The notes under the pieces: model-generated
What the model saw: only the letters and a program-made list of their open reading frames with translations
What the model was told of the DNA's origin: nothing
Database searches by the model: none
Program-made: the position numbers and the translations under genes
Shown: piece after piece, positions 4,862-5,377 of the stretch
How the letters are laid out: each line of letters begins with the position of its first letter
How positions within the stretch are numbered: position 1 is the first letter of the stretch
Assembly (NCBI GenBank): GCA_016928125.1
Contig: JAFGLK010000563.1
Coordinates: forward strand, 1 to 5,377
Length of the DNA stretch: 5,377 nt
Direction of reading: 5' to 3'
From: Anaerolineae bacterium
GTDB lineage: Bacteria; Chloroflexota; Anaerolineae; UBA1429

Positions 4862-5377
4862 CTAGCTCTCCGGCGGCAGCAGCACCGTATCGATCACATG
4901 AATGAGGCCGTTGCTCGCCTCGACGTCCGTTGTGACCACCGTGGCGTCGTTGATCATGACTTTGTCGCCCTCGACCGTGATCGTCACCGGCACGCCCAGC
5001 GCCGTGTCGGCGCTCTCGAGCGTTACCATCGTGGCCGCGGGCACCTGACCGGGGATCACATGATAGAGCAGGATATCGGTAAGAGCCGGTATGTCGTTCA
5101 GCAGGGCCTCGATGGTGCCGGCGGGCAGCTTGGCAAAGGCCTCATCGGTGGGCAACAGCAGCGTGTAGGGGCCAGGGCCTGCCAGAGTGTCCACCAGGCC
5201 GGCCTTGGTGACCGCCGTCACCAGGGTGGCAAAGCGATCGTTCGCCAGGACCAGGTCCACGATGCTCTGCGCCACCGCCTGAGCGGTCGCGGGCGCCACC
5301 TGGATGGTGGGCACGGCCAGCTTCCAGTTGATGCGGATCAGGTTCGGATCCTCGATAAAGGCATAGGCGGCATCCAC
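4862..5377 (-). CDS. FAS1 (fasciclin) domain protein, C-terminal part
   Basis: FAS1 domains are extracellular adhesion modules found in secreted or surface proteins. The 171 visible codons are the C-terminal end; the reading frame is open at the window edge, and the GTG at 5375-5377 has no visible upstream sequence, so the true start is probably outside. Residues 1-36 (VDAAYAFIEDPN...) are an unassigned stretch ending in an Ala/Thr-rich linker, and 37-171 form one complete FAS1 domain. The hallmarks are 'YTLLLPTDEAFAKLP' (H1-like), 'ILLYHVIPGQV' with the conserved YH, and the closing 'NGLIHVIDTVLLPP' (H2-like). The protein ends four residues after that motif, a normal end for a single or last FAS1 domain. 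It terminates with TAG and converges on the CPBP pseudogene, with no functional link to the ABC operon visible. Upstream residues could hold a signal peptide or further domains. Confidence 0.93.
   Translation of the reverse strand: MDAAYAFIEDPNLIRINWKLAVPTIQVAPATAQAVAQSIVDLVLANDRFATLVTAVTKAGLVDTLAGPGPYTLLLPTDEAFAKLPAGTIEALLNDIPALTDILLYHVIPGQVPAATMVTLESADTALGVPVTITVEGDKVMINDATVVTTDVEASNGLIHVIDTVLLPPES

Overview
The window looks like a piece of a GC-rich chromosome from a Chloroflexota-type bacterium (Anaerolineae or a relative). This is inferred mainly from the solute-binding protein, a Tat-exported lipoprotein whose mature N-terminus is a Val/Glu/Lys-rich 'VEKEV' spacer, a style familiar from that phylum, together with a secreted FAS1 (fasciclin) protein. 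No rRNA, tRNA, CRISPR array or transposase is visible.

Minus strand, 3790 down to 1: a carbohydrate-type ABC importer operon. A strong sigma70-like promoter (TTGACA, 18 bp, TACAAT; 3761-3790) is followed by a leader of about 510 nt with small inverted and direct repeats. Then come the solute-binding lipoprotein (1748-3244), a 198-nt gap carrying a perfect 13-bp hairpin (1653-1693), a MalF-type permease (641-1549), and a MalG-type permease (589 to the window edge, cut inside its EAA loop). The binding protein captures a solute, probably a sugar or oligosaccharide, outside the membrane and passes it to the permease pair. The ATPase is not in the window. The substrate cannot be read from the sequence.

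Plus strand, 4005-4858: a decayed CPBP-family intramembrane protease gene. It keeps the GEExxxR and FxxxH motifs but has one frameshift and four in-frame stops, all TAG. Its C-terminus runs into a nested palindrome (4805-4837) instead of the expected last helix.

Minus strand, 5377-4862: the C-terminal part of a FAS1-domain protein, convergent with the pseudogene. The palindrome, followed by a short U-run on the minus strand, may be its terminator.

The real genes here are of known families; I do not see a clear new system. The points most worth a second look are the all-amber pseudogene, the nested palindrome at its broken end, the long leader with its repeats, the intercistronic hairpin, and the single in-frame TAG separating the two permease genes.
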